In this document: positions 8,926 through 18,740 of the stretch, one piece after another
How positions within the stretch are numbered: position 1 is the first letter of the stretch
Layout of the letters: every line of letters starts with the position of its first letter
From: Closterium sp. NIES-65
Taxonomy: Eukaryota > Streptophyta > Zygnematophyceae > Desmidiales > Closteriaceae
Reading direction: 5' to 3'
Assembly: GCA_948144175.1 (NCBI GenBank)
Contig: CANXME010002087.1
Location: 1,671,501 to 1,735,500 of the forward strand
DNA length: 64,000 bases
Program-made: the position numbers and the translations under genes
Notes under the pieces: model-generated
What the model saw: the letters and a program-made list of their open reading frames with translations, nothing else
Told to the model about the DNA's origin: nothing
The model's database searches: none

Positions 8926-9782
8926 AGGGCCCTGCCACTTCTTCTGCTGCTTTTGTTTTCTCCATGCAAGCTATGAAATCTTCTATCGGCTCCTCCTTCT
9001 CAGCTGAAGTGGTTCCCCATCGTCCAGCTGCTGTGCTACTTCATGCTCCCCAGCTGGTATTGTTAGCAAATGGTGCAGTTGTTCTCCAAGTAGCTGCACC
9101 AGTGCTTGTGCCCCAGCCCTTGTTGGCGACTGCTGCTGCCGCTGCTGCCTCCACATATGAGCGACGGCGGTTTTCCGCTTGCTCATGTCGTTGTAACTCC
9201 TCAGATGTCATGGTGCGGCGGGACCAGGGACGAGTCACGTGGAGGGGGAGAGGGTTGTTGTTCGCGTGAAAGGCCCCAGATCCCGTGCAGCCAGATAAGA
9301 GGCTTTGGCGGTCGTGCACAGTAGGATCATTGAGTGTTTTGCATGGCTGATGGATGGTGAGAGCTGCAGCAAGTTCAGCCTGTGGGATGTAGAGTCTGCC
9401 ATTCTGCTTCTTCAATGATGTCCAGAGGCACAGGTGGTCCTTCTTCCGATTCTGCTTCCTCAGGTGTCTCTGCTTCCTCACAGGGTTTTGCTTCTACTTC
9501 CTCATCCTCACTGACTTTTGCTTTCCTCTTTTCTTCAGCCGTTGCTCTGCGTCTCGCTCCTGCGGCTGATGTTTTGCCTTCGTCAGCTGGCGCCTTGCCC
9601 TTCTCGTCCGCCGGTGCTTTCCCCTTGTCATCTGCTGGCGCCTTTTCCTTGTCTGACTTGTCTTCTATGGTGGAGGCTCTGGGGGTGTGGCAGTTGCGAC
9701 AGAATCCATCAGGTCCAAATGCATGGAGATCAATCTCTCTGGGATGAGCATGATGTTTGACTCAAAGGCGCCCATCAGGATG
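8926..9782 (-). pseudogene. Copia F protease-to-integrase spacer with KGKAPADE repeats
   Basis: The minus strand carries three near-tandem KGKAPAD(D/E) units at about 9575-9660. A Glu-rich run (EAETPEEAESEEG) and an Ala/Gln segment (TSEELQRHEQAENRR) follow. A FCRNCHTPR stretch near 9700 has two Cys spaced like a knuckle. I do not recognise this as a standard copia domain. Its place is between the protease at 28277-28546 and the pre-integrase, across gypsy E. Confidence 0.5.
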
Positions 9783-9787
9783 AGCAA

Positions 9788-10149
9788 TGTGAGGATTTGG
9801 TTCAGGAAAGATAATTCTATTGAATGATTCAGTTGGGTACAAGGCGAGGCTATATATAGGTACGACTCAAAGGCAGTAACCCGGGTGTTACTAAAAGGTT
9901 CCGCGGATCGCGAAGCATTCCGAGCGGGTCCTTCCCGAATTCGGTAGAAGGCAATTCGGTGGCAACTGAAAAGCCTAGAATTCGGTGCGTTCAACCTAGT
10001 TCGGTGCCTACAACTATAATAACTATAGTAAAGGCAATGAACCTAGGAAATAAAGCAAAAGCATGCAAGATAATATAAAGCTAAGCTAGTAATAACATAA
10101 ATAGTCCAGGCAAGCTAGCAAAGCGAGCATAAGCCGTCGTACTATCATA
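9788..10149 (-). repeat. 3' LTR of gypsy E
   Basis: This 362-bp LTR has plus-strand ends TGTGAGGATT and CTATCATA. It contains the GGCTATATATAGG box at about 9849-9861, a likely core promoter. The purine tract AAGGGGGGGGCG (10150-10161, minus sense) abuts it. It matches the solo LTR at 2153-2525 and the 5' LTR at 27864-28183. Confidence 0.9.
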
Positions 10150-10159
10150 CGCCCCCCCC

Positions 10160-10384
10160 TTAAAGCTGGGTGGCGTGAGAAACACCCTGCTTAACAAGAT
10201 AGTTTTTGAGAGCACGACGTGCGTTGCCCATACTAGCTTCTGGAACCCAACTGTCCTTCGATGGGTCATATCCCTTCCAGCGTATCAGAAACTCGAGCGT
10301 GTAGCCGCGTCTCTGTCGATGAGCGAGAACGTGTTCTACCTCGTACTCTGGTTCATCCTGTACGAGAATAGGTGGTAATGGCAC
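10160..10384 (-). pseudogene. Gypsy E chromodomain
   Basis: The minus strand encodes QDEPEYEVEHVLAHRQRRG, then YTLEFLIRWKGYDPSKDSW and VPEASMGNARRALKNYL. The spacing of YEVE, LIRWKGY and the Trp fits a chromodomain at the end of chromovirus integrase, which is known to steer integration to modified chromatin. The aromatic cage positions Y, W and W are present. The domain itself looks whole; the upstream integrase is broken. Confidence 0.9.
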
Positions 10385-10402
10385 TAGCTGGCATCCCTGA
10401 AA

Positions 10403-11348
10403 CTATTGGTTGGGGTCCTTGTAGGGCTTTAGTAGCTGAACATGGAAAGCGTTGTGAAGCTTCCACGTAGTAGGTAAGCGCAAGCGGAATTTTACAGGTG
10501 TCACCCGTACATCAACGCGAAAGGGACCACAGAAGCAAGGCCAGAGCTTGGACGAAAGGTGAGATAAGTCCAAGTTGGTTGTGTCGAGAAGCACCTCATC
10601 TCCAACTGCTACTGAGTGATCTCGACACTGGCGATCGGCATACCGCTTTTGGGAGTTCTGCATCGTGGAAAGACGTCGCCGAGTCCTCTCCCATAGCTGC
10701 TGCATGGTGGTGAGGAAGTCGTGTGCGGCTTGGATGTGTGGCGGTGTGGTTGGCTGCTATGGTGCAAGTGGTTACCGTCTGTAGCACAGGAAGAAAGGAG
10801 ATTTCCCTGTGGCCGCATGCGAAGCGTTGTTGTAAGCAAACTCAAGCGTCACTAAATGTAGATCCCAATGGCTGATGTCGTCTTTGCAAGCTGTGCGTAG
10901 TAACCGTTCAACCACCTGATTGAGTCGCCTCTGCGTCAGTCTAGGGGTGGTACACTGAAGACATCACAAGCTTAGTCCCCAAAAAAACCATGAGTTCCCT
11001 CCAGAACTTATTGGTAAATTTTGGGTCTATTTCTAAGATGAGTGTAGCGGGGATGCCGTGGATGGTGATGATGCGGTCGAAGAAGAGGCGAGCAATTGCT
11101 TCAACTGTAGCCGTGGTGTTGGTCGGGATGAAGTTACCCATTTTGGAGAACTAGTCGATCACCACGAGTATAGCGTCACGCCCTCGTAAGGTCAAAGGAA
11201 GTCCTGTAATGAAGTCAACGCTAACGACCTGCCATGGCTGCTCCGGTACGGGTAAAGGCTGAAGTAACCCTACTTTTTTCTGCTTGCTACTCTTCATCCG
11301 CTGGCACGTGTCGCATGAGGCGACAAACTGCTGCACGTCTGCTGCCAT
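10403..11348 (-). pseudogene. Gypsy E integrase
   Basis: The minus strand encodes the end of the zinc-binding module (CDTCQRMKSSKQ), then VSVDFITGLPLTLRGRDAI with the first Asp. Next comes ATLILEIDPKFTNKFW, where family members have SDRDPRFT, so the second catalytic Asp reads Glu. YHP-stop-TDA is followed by a frameshift into TQRRLNQ, where GQTERLNQ is usual, so the catalytic Glu reads Arg. The GPF/Y-like segment (LWPCFCGPFRV, NAFHVQLLKPY) ends at 10403. Confidence 0.85.
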
Positions 11349-11516
11349 CCCGGGCCAGTAGTAATACTTCGCTATCCCAGCTAACGTCTTGTTGCTCCCA
11401 AAATGTCCCGCGTTCTGTACGTCGTGAAACTTCTCCAGCAGAATCTGTCAAAGCAGGGCATAGTTCGGTACCCACATCTTTCTTGATCCATTCCTTACTG
11501 CTAAGTCTTTCTCCCA

Positions 11517-11924
11517 CTATAACATCTTTTGTTTCTCTGCCATAGTAATCTCCGTATCCACAGAGTACCCATGTCGGAATAGACCCTTGAGCAGAGGGTT
11601 CATCCTGTCGAGCTGGATGCCTGCTACATGTCCGGGACGACTCAACGCGTCTGCTTTGTGGTGTAGCCCGGGCTTGTAGACGATGTCGTAGTGGAAGTGG
11701 GTCTTCAAGAAGTCCAACCACCACACCTATCGTCGCGAGAGAGTCGGCTGCGACTTCAGGTATTTGAGGCTGCAGTGGTCAGTGTAAACTGTAGTCTTGG
11801 CTCCCTCTAGGTAACACCTCCACGCCTTGAAGGCTATGACTATCGCTAAGGCTTCCTTGTCATGGATTGGGTAATTCAGTTCTGCTCTGTATAACTTCTT
11901 ACTGTGGTAGGTGATGGGCTGCAA
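11517..11924 (-). pseudogene. Gypsy E RNase H
   Basis: The minus strand has PITYHSKKLYRAELNYPIHD, KEALAIVIAFKAWRCYLEGA and TTVYTDHCSLKYL. A stop at about 11727 follows, then VWWLDFLKTHFHYDIVYKPG and HHKADALSRPGHVA. These are the usual Ty3/gypsy RNase H blocks (YSRKL, EKE, TDHKSL, ADALSR). The internal stop separates the last block. The sequence between 11349 and 11516 shows only degraded remains of the RNase H-integrase spacer. Confidence 0.85.
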
Positions 11925-11939
11925 ACTACGTCCGTGATG

Positions 11940-12230
11940 CTACATCAGTACTGCTCCGACTGCCTGGTCACTAGCGTATGCTTCCAACACGTAGTCTCTG
12001 TCTGGTTTCGGTAGGATGAGTACTGGCGCTGTAGTCGGTGTTGTCCGTAGTTGCTCCATGGCTTGCTGTTGAGGAGTATCCCATTTGTAGGGCGTATCCT
12101 TTTTCAGTAGGTCGGTCAGTGGCGTTGCTGTCTTAGCGTACTGTGGCATGAACCTGTTGTAGTAGTTGGCAAAGCCTAGGAACTGCTGCAACTCCTTCAC
12201 GTTCTCAGGAACATTCCCTATATCCGTTCA
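11940..12230 (-). pseudogene. Gypsy E RT thumb/connection only
   Basis: IGNVPENVKELQQFLGFANY, YNRFMPQYAKTATPLTDLL and TAPVLILPKPDRDYVLEAYA match the region just after the RT palm and the start of RNase H. The fingers and palm, with the LPQG and YxDD blocks, are absent. Only about 30 bases with stops separate this from the protease C-terminus at 12261. An internal deletion of roughly 0.7 kb is inferred from usual family layout. Confidence 0.82.
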
Positions 12231-12260
12231 CCTTCACAGCTCCACTCATTTCCCATTGTT

Positions 12261-13190
12261 CTAGATGCACGTTTTCCGGTTGTCCCACTCGATCTCGGGG
12301 TTGAAGTGCTTCAGAAAATCACGCCCCAAGATGAAATCTAATCCCTCGAAGTTCCTGATCGGCAACGTCGGCTTCCACCTCAATGCTTCTATCTTCAGCT
12401 GCAGTGTTGACTCGCCGTGGATGGGAAGCTTCGTACTGTCCAACATCGTTGCTGTAACTTGGGTCTCCTCCGATGACTCTCCAATTTTCTCCAACGTCCC
12501 GCGGTCGCACACCGAGTGGGATGCACCATTGTCCACCAGGGCCTGGAGGCGTCGCCCGTTGCAGATCACCTCGAGTACTAGTGGTTGTTGCCGCTCCGAG
12601 TAGATGTAGATGGTATCGCTTGTAGGATCGTAGGGTGCGTCGAATATGTCATCCTTAGATCTTGCGCTCGAAGATGCAGCTTCAATATCAGTCTTCAACA
12701 GAGAAATGTTAGAAGAATTTGTCCGAGGCTGATTCAGCTTCTCTTGGGCATGGAACCTTCCCCTAAACCTTATCAGCTGTGTAATCTTCATCTGTGAGGA
12801 ACAGGGAGCCTTTAAACAGTGGTGCTGGGAGAAAATATTAACTCCTCGGAACGCTCGACCCTTGTTAGCGCTCGGGAGGAGGGTCCCCATATTACCCGAT
12901 ACCGATTTAATTTCTGACTCTCCCTTAATAAAAGCTTGAAACCCACGAGAAGTAATATTCTTACTTGTCAGGGTGTACGGCTTGAGTTTCCTAGTCGGTG
13001 CAGGGTCTTGTTTTGCGGATCCTCCTTTAGTCTTGGCAATTTCCCCTGGTGCCGGCTGGTCGTGAAGTTTTAAATTTGCGCCACCATATTCTCCCTTTTT
13101 CGCCCTCTCCGAAGGTGCCACGTTGTTCGTTTTCTGCTTCGGGGGTACCATACTGTTCTTGTCCCTCAACTCCGCACGCCTTTTCTTCAT
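12261..13190 (-). pseudogene. Gypsy E gag-pol linker and aspartic protease
   Basis: A 309-codon minus frame. The first part is Lys-rich linker (RAKKGEYGG, SKNITSRGFQAF, GVNIFSQHH) with APYDPTSDTIYIYSE before the protease. The protease reads VICNGRRLQALVDNGASHSV and later GLDFILGRDFLKHFNPEIEW. The active site is DNG where DSG or DTG is expected. The linker resembles that of gypsy H (FHGVNVLSRNQ, VPYDPSS), so E and H are related. Confidence 0.82.
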
Positions 13191-13194
13191 TCTC

Positions 13195-13840
13195 CATCAT
13201 GCCTAGATACGATGTCCTGTAGCGCCGCAAAATTCGCACGTCTCGTTTTTTGCTAGCCGCTGCTCCACATCGCCCTTGTCGTTCTCCATCGGGTCGGCAG
13301 TTGTGGTTGTTGCCAATCGCCCTGTGCCACTAGTTGGCTTGTTGCGTCGTATTTGGTAGTAGCTACTGTTCAACGTGTCAAAATGTTCGACCAGTGTTGC
13401 CCGAAACTGCGCCTACGTCCCCTCGCCTTAGACTATTTTGTTGTTGATTCACTAAAGAGCTGGGCCTTGTAACAGTGTTGCTGCGAGCCGTATGCGCATT
13501 GCGTCTTGGTGGAGGGTCGTGCATCCAACGACTTCGAAGAACTTTTCTAGTAAAGCTACAAATCGACGGATGTCGCTCCCTTTCACGCTAGGATCGAACG
13601 CCTCTGGTTGCCTCGGCTTCACTGCTTCGAGATTAACTGTAGCTGCTGCCGTGTTACAGGTAGAATTGTCGGTGTCCCAGCCGCTGCTGCTAGTGTCGGT
13701 GCTGCATTGGCTGCTGCTGTGGCGGTTGCCGACTGGTTTGTAAGGAGTTTCTCGAGTTGTGGGAGCGCCGCACTTATCTGCTTATGGTCGGCACGTAACT
13801 CCGCGATTTTCTGTACTGAAATATCTCTTTTTCCATCCAT
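13195..13840 (-). pseudogene. Gypsy E gag with broken zinc knuckle
   Basis: The frame starts MDGKRDISVQKIAELRADHK at 13840 and continues with Ala-rich sequence and a FRATLVEHFDTLNSSYYQIR block typical of gypsy gag. The knuckle near 13200-13240 reads CEFCGATGHRI-stop-A-stop. The last Cys of C-X2-C-X4-H-X4-C is a TGA. Several frame breaks lie between 13380 and 13620. The start lies 7 bp from the copia D insertion. Confidence 0.78.
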
Positions 13841-13847
13841 TTAGCGA

Positions 13848-13976
13848 CGTCAAACTTCTATGACATAGTCTGTGTAGGCTGTAGTGGGGTAGTCAATGTA
13901 GGGTACAACACTTCTAGGTTTTCCTACTTGTACCCACCTGCTTGCTAATTCCATAATTCCTCGTTCTATTTTTACA
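13848..13976 (+). repeat. 5' LTR of copia D
   Basis: 129 bp, CGTCAAACTTC to TTTTTACA. It aligns end to end with the 3' LTR (TGTCAAACTTC to TTTTCACA) with several scattered substitutions visible by eye. The first base reads C where TG is expected. No strong TATA box is obvious. Confidence 0.9.
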
Positions 13977-14007
13977 TGGTTTCTGTGCAGGTTCCCTAGT
14001 GGGAACG
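13977..14007 (+). other. PBS-like site and first leader hairpin, copia D
   Basis: TGGTTTCTGTGC follows the LTR directly and is a decayed form of the TGGTATCAGAGC initiator-Met site. At 13991-14006 GTTCCC-TAGT-GGGAAC forms a perfect 6-bp hairpin. Copia C has a comparable hairpin at the same place (GGTCC-TTCTAC-GGACC). Confidence 0.65.
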
Positions 14008-14032
14008 ATTTCTTTAGGGCCCACCAAGAAAT
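14008..14032 (+). other. Stem-loop with GGGCCCACC loop, copia D leader
   Basis: ATTTCTT (14008-14014) pairs fully with AAGAAAT (14026-14032), leaving the 11-nt loop TAGGGCCCACC. The loop core equals that of copia B although the stem arms are unrelated in sequence. The palindrome GGGCCC would be exposed for loop-loop pairing. Function is inferred by analogy with retroviral dimer-initiation loops. Confidence 0.65.
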
Positions 14033-14772
14033 TTCCTACCCTGCTCGAAGCGCGTTGTCACGCCTGTCTCACATGCGCCGTCGCACACCCTGACCTAGCA
14101 GCTCGTCGCGGCCTTGCCCTCCTTGCAGTCGCCGTCGTGCGCCTGCCCTGCCTTGCTGCCCGTCGCAGCCCTATCCTACCCGCTGTCGCGGCCCTGCCCT
14201 GCCGCCCCACGTCGTGACCTGCCTCTGCCGCCCGTTGCAGCCCTGCCCTACCGCCCCACGTCGCGGCCCCTGACCTGCAGCCATCGTCGCAGCCCCTGAC
14301 CTGGAGCCGACGTCACGGCCCCTGTCCTGCAACCGCCGTCGCGGCCTCTGACCTGCAGCCGCTATTGTGGCCCTGCCGTCTCCGGCGTCGCGCGTGCTGC
14401 CGCCGTTGCGGCCCCGCCGTAGCGGTCCTGCCCTGCAGATGCCGTCGCGCCTGCAGCACCCGTCGCGGCCCTGACCTGTCGCCGTCGCACCTGCAGCCGC
14501 CGTCGCAGCCCCACTGTCGCGGCCGTCGCCGTCGCCGCCTTTGCAGCCCCGTCGTCGCGCCTGCCCTGCGCGACCCTGGTGAGCACCTGCCCTACGCGCG
14601 CTACCCGCGCCTGCCTGCCGGCCGAGCCGCGCCGCCAAGCCGAGCCACGCCGCTCCGCCGAGCTGCGCCGCCCAGCTGAGCCGCGCCGCCCTACCTAGCC
14701 GGGCTGCAAGGCTTTACTGGGCCGCGCTGCCCTGCCCGCACTGCTCCTGCTGCCACTGCTGCTACTGCCGCC
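14033..14772 (+). repeat. GC-rich repeat leader of copia D
   Basis: About 0.74 kb of degenerate repeats such as GTCGCGGCCCTGCCCTGC and TGCAGCCGCCGTCGC, ending in CTGCTGCCACTGCTGCTACT before the gag ATG. Many frames stay open because of the composition. I do not call a gene here. The layout matches the B, C and N leaders although the repeat units differ. Confidence 0.8.
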
Positions 14773-15501
14773 ATGGCTAGCCCTACGATTCTTACATTCG
14801 ATGCTGAGGGACGTGCAGTTGATTTGAATGTCTGGATAGATGATCTGCAGTTGTTTCTTTACTCCGATAGCAAGGACGGGGTCTCGCATTTTGATCTCAC
14901 GTCAGGCACCTCTGCTGTACCTGGTGCCGATGCTGACAGTAGAGTTCACTCGCAGTGGACTACTCATGACACTGTTGCTCACCTTGCTGTTTGTAGTCAC
15001 CCGCCTTCTGCTGAGCGTGCGCACTTTGGCCAGTACAAGACTGCTAAGTATTTGTATGATGCTGTTGTAGCGCGCTACTCCTCCCCTGCCACTACTACCC
15101 TTAGCTGCCTCATGCTACCGTACCTGTTCCCTGACCTGGCCGCCTTTGCCACGGTCACTGACCTCATTACTTACCTCCGCACTAGTGACACGCACTACCG
15201 CGCTGCGCTCCCCTCCGAGTTTTGCGGCAAGAACCCCCCCCCCCCCCCCATGTACATCACCCTCTTCTACCTAGTCACCCGTCTCCCTGACTCCCTTTCC
15301 TCAGTAAGGGACCACTTTCTCTCCATGTGCCCCACCAAGCTCACCGTCGACCTGCTAGAGGAGAACCTCACTACAGCTGAGAAGAGTATAGTTGCTGTAG
15401 GTTCTTCTCATTGCGACCCTCACGCCCCATTCTCTGAGGGGTGTTCCCCTGTTCCCCTTCTACCCTCTGTTGCTTCTTCTGTTGGTGTTGACCTCCTTTG
15501 A
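14773..15501 (+). CDS. Copia D gag (capsid domain)
   Basis: A 242-codon frame begins MASPTILTFDAEGRAVDLNV, with WIDDLQLFLYSD, FGQYKTAKYLYDAVVARYSS, LITYLRTSDTHYRAALPSEF and YLVTRLPDSLSSVRDHFLSM. This is the copia gag capsid type (UBN2/Retrotran_gag-like). A run of 12 C residues at 15235 encodes Pro. The TGA at 15499 interrupts what is probably one longer gag: family sequence with a Gly-rich tail continues at once after it. The ATG follows the leader and starts the only good frame. Confidence 0.82.
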   Translation: MASPTILTFDAEGRAVDLNVWIDDLQLFLYSDSKDGVSHFDLTSGTSAVPGADADSRVHSQWTTHDTVAHLAVCSHPPSAERAHFGQYKTAKYLYDAVVARYSSPATTTLSCLMLPYLFPDLAAFATVTDLITYLRTSDTHYRAALPSEFCGKNPPPPPMYITLFYLVTRLPDSLSSVRDHFLSMCPTKLTVDLLEENLTTAEKSIVAVGSSHCDPHAPFSEGCSPVPLLPSVASSVGVDLL

Positions 15502-16130
15502 ACCGAGGAGGTCGGGGCTGCGTCTGCTCCTAGTGGGAGGCGCCGCAGCAGCAAGGGCAATGAGAGCAAGGGTGGTGGAGGGGACGGCGGGGGCGGCGAT
15601 GGTGGTAGTGGAGGAGGCGGAGGGGGTGGGGGTGGAGGCAAGGGTGGTGGCGGGAGTGGGGGCGTCAGTGGCGGCGGTGGAGGTGGTGGAGGCAGCGGCA
15701 GCGGTGGTGGAGGCAGCGGCAACGGCGGTGGAGGCAGCAGCGGCGGCGGTGGAGGTGGCGGGGGCGGTGGTGCTGGTCGGGGTGGAGCAGCGTAGCGTGG
15801 AGGCTTTGGCGGTAGCCAGCGCCAGCAGCAGCCGCGTTCCGGCGAGACCGTGTCGCCCCAGCAACTTTGTGAGTGGTACGCTGGGCGTTGGAGGTCTGGG
15901 GGTGCTGGTCCATGCACTTACGTTCTCCGCACCAGCGGGCGCCGTAGGGAGACGTGCGGTGGGTCACACACATCGCAGCGCTGTTTTGGTCGCCTGTTTG
16001 ACGCCTGGCGCATACAGTTTCCTGACGTCGCTAAGCTCCCTGCTGGGCTGATCTGCTTAGGCAGAATGTTGATATCTTTGCTCTTGACTATGATGTTATC
16101 GTTGCTACCATGTATGATGGTGAGTGTTAC
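15502..16130 (+). pseudogene. Copia D gag C-terminus: Gly tract, LCEWYA motif, extended zinc knuckle
   Basis: After the stop come SSGRRRSS-type residues and a long Gly/Ser tract (GGGGSGGVSGGGGG), then TVSPQQLCEWYAGRWRSG. CTYVLRTSGRRRETCGGSHT followed by SQRC makes a C-X13-C-X3-H-X4-C pattern. FGRLFDAWRIQFPDVAKLPA follows. A TAG near 15793 and a frame change near 16050 break it. B and C carry the same arrangement, so the pattern is a family trait, not decay. Confidence 0.75.
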
Positions 16131-17600
16131 TTGTATGTGCCGCCCGACCCAGGTATAGAGTCGATTGCTCTAGGTGCTGGTGAGGCTGCTTCTCTAGGTG
16201 CTAGTAAGTCTGCTGCTCCGGGTGCTGGTGAGTCTACTCTCTCTGGTACTACGCCTGCTAAGGCCTTGCACACCTTCACACTTGACTCACGTGCTTCCCG
16301 CTCTTTCGTTCGCGACAGCACCACCCTCACGCCGCTCAGTCGGCCGGTTGTAGTCTCCTTGGCGGACCCCTCTGGGGGCCCTGTCCTTGCGCATTCCTCC
16401 ATGGTCCTACTATGTCCGGCTATCCCGTCTGGCTCACTATCGGGTCTCCACATCCCCTCGTTCTCTACGAACTTGGTGAATGGAGCTGCTCTCCAGGATG
16501 AGTGGGTTGACCAGTTCACTCCTGGAGGTCAACGTGTGACCCACTGTATGTGCTCCAGGACTGGTCAACACCTAGCCACGTTCACCCAAGCACCCGGCCT
16601 GAGTCTGTACACACTGACAACTCTGTCCCCTCAGGTAGCTGCGTTTGCGTCAGGTCAGCTAGCGCCCCCCTGCTCATGTCGCGCTATGTCGCACCAGACC
16701 GTCCTCTGGCACCACCGTCTTGGTCACCCATCAGTGCAGCGCCTTTGTGGCATGCACTGCCATGTCTTTGTCTCTGGCCTTTCCAGGGTTCTCCCTCCCC
16801 TCCCTCCCTCGCCTACTCCTCTCTGTCTTCCTTGTGTCGAGGGGCAGCAGCGCGCCGCTTCTCATTCCTCCTCATTTCACACGACGATTGCTCCCTTGCA
16901 GACCCTATACATGGACGAGTGGGGCCCAGCCTGCATCCGTGGACAGGACCGCGAGTGGTACTTTTTGTTGGTTCTTGACGACTACACGCGTTACACCCAC
17001 GGTCTTCCCCTTGCGCACCAAGGGTGAGGTTCCTGATGTTTTGATCCCTTGGATCCGCGCTTCCTGTCTCTAGCTCCGCGAGCGGTTCGGGACGGACTTT
17101 CTCGTCCTACGCCTGCACTTTGACAGAGGTGGTGAGTTTGCCTCTGACTTCCTGCGGGACTTTTGTCGTGGGAAGGGCATTCGCGAGACGTTCACGCTCC
17201 CGGCCTCACCATAGCAGAATGGGATTGCTGAGCGCCATATTGGCTTAGTCATGGAGGTCGCTTGTGTTTCCTTACCGGAGACCTCGCCCACACTGCGTTG
17301 GATGGGGAAGGTTGGCGATGCATCAGTGTTTCGGGTCTGGGGTTCTCGTGCCTTTGTCCGCAATACTACCGCGGACAAGCTCTCCGCCCGTGCTATTCCT
17401 TGCGTCTTCCTTGGCTTTGTCCCTGACGCGCCTGGCTGGCAGTTTTACCACCCCACCTCACGCCGTGTCATGCCCTCTCATGACATCACGTTTGACGAGT
17501 CGGTTCCCTTTTACCGTCTTTTCCCCTACTGCACTGCCTCTCCCCCCCCCCGCCACTCCTCCTTGCACCACATCCTCCTCCGGTAGACCCCCTCCCCCCT
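16110..17600 (+). pseudogene. Copia D protease, GAG-pre-integrase and integrase
   Basis: The frame from about 16130 has LGAGEAASLGAS repeats, then FTLDSRASRSFVRD, where copia B has DSG, so the protease site is mutated. Pre-integrase LWHHRLGHPSVQRL and the C-X2-C of LCLPCVEG follow. Integrase has LYMDEWGPA, LRLHFDRGGEFA and NGIAERHIGLVMEVA. The next 30 or so codons present in C and L (ARTSMMHAA to HQLNLHP) are missing. It ends with FRVWGSRAFV, CVFLGF and DITFDESVPF. Frames shift near 17025 and stops occur. Confidence 0.82.
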
Positions 17601-18740
17601 CAGGATCCTGCTCCCTTAGGTGTGTCCCAAGTAGACGCTGTCGAGCCGGTCGAGATAGCAGTAGACTTTGGTGCTGCTACTGGGGGCCGTGCTGCTTGGG
17701 GTCTGAGCCTGAGCATGCGGAGCCTGGGGGTGCTAAGCCTGGGGTTGCTATGTCTGAGGGTGTGGAGCCTAGGGGTGCTGAGTCTGAGCGTGCGGACCCT
17801 GGGGGTGCTGAGCCTGAGCGTGTGGAGTCTGGGGGTGCTGAGCATGGAGTTGCTGAGTCTGAGGGTGCTTAGCCTGGGGGTGCTGAGCTTGGAGGTGCTG
17901 AGCATGCGGTTGCCGAGACCGGGGGTGCTGAGTGTGCTGGAGTTCCTGCAGGTGCCTCATCTCGGTAGGAGCTTCTCTCTCCAGTGCAGCTGCGCATGTG
18001 GTTTGCTCGCCGCTGGAGACGCCAGCGTGGTGCTGCTGGTGCAGGTACTGCTGGAGCTGGAGCTGCTGGAGGTACTGCTAGTGCTGGAGCTGCTGGAGGA
18101 GCTGGAGCTGCTGTAGGTACTGCAGGTGCTGGTGCTGCAGGAGGTGCTGGAGCCACTAGTCCCGGAGGTGCTCTTACTGGAGGTACTGGAGCTGCTAGGG
18201 CCGGTGGTGCTCCCAGATTTGGAACTGGAGGCGCTGGTGTTGTTGCTACTGGAGGTGCTACTGGAGCTAGAGCTGCTGGAGGTGCTGGAGCTGGTGGTGC
18301 TGCAAGAGTTGGAGCTGCAGACCCTAGAGCCGGGGATCCCGGTACTATCTCTGCTGGTTCTAGAGGCGCTGCGCGGCCGCGGCCGTACTTCGTTCCACTT
18401 CTTCAGCAGGTTCTTGACCTCCCACCTTCTACTGGTCCCACTCCTCCCTTACTGTGTCCACATCCTGCCCCGTCGCAGTCGCAGCTAGAGCCTGCCTCTC
18501 AACTGCCTGGTTCTTCTCCTTACTCTGGGCCGACTAGAGGTCTTAAGGAGCATCGTGAGCTTGAGTCTCGTCCTGCGTCACCTGATTCTCGTCCTTCGTC
18601 GCGTGTTCGCGCTGTTCGCACTAGTCGTCATGTCTCCCGTCCGTGTCCTCCTCCTGTCCCAAGCGCACACAAGATAGCATTTCGTCCTTCCACTGCTCCA
18701 CTGCGCGGTCCCCTGTCATCTCCTCCTACGTCCTCTCTTA
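17601..18740 (+). pseudogene. Copia D linker with Gly/Ala repeats
   Basis: Repeat units GGTGCTGAGCCTGGGG (about 17700-17930) and then GGTGCTGGAGCTGCTGGA (about 18010-18340) encode Glu/Pro/Gly then Gly/Ala/Thr repeats. Between them lies LRMWFARRWRRQRG, a version of the LREWFARRW motif found in the copia C linker. The end is Pro/Ser-rich (PLLCPHPAPSQSQ). Frames are disturbed. Confidence 0.72.

Larger units (their letters stand above)
6865..9787 (-). mobile_element. Copia F, 3' portion (left of gypsy E)
   Basis: The minus strand reads from a Lys/Ala/Pro-rich spacer (about 9680-8930) through GAG-pre-integrase, integrase and linker to the first residues of RT. There it is cut by copia B's LTR. 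The matching upstream portion is 28184-29412, beyond gypsy E; the AGCAA duplication at 9783-9787 and 28184-28188 shows they were once contiguous. Many stops make this the oldest copia layer in the stack. Confidence 0.75.
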
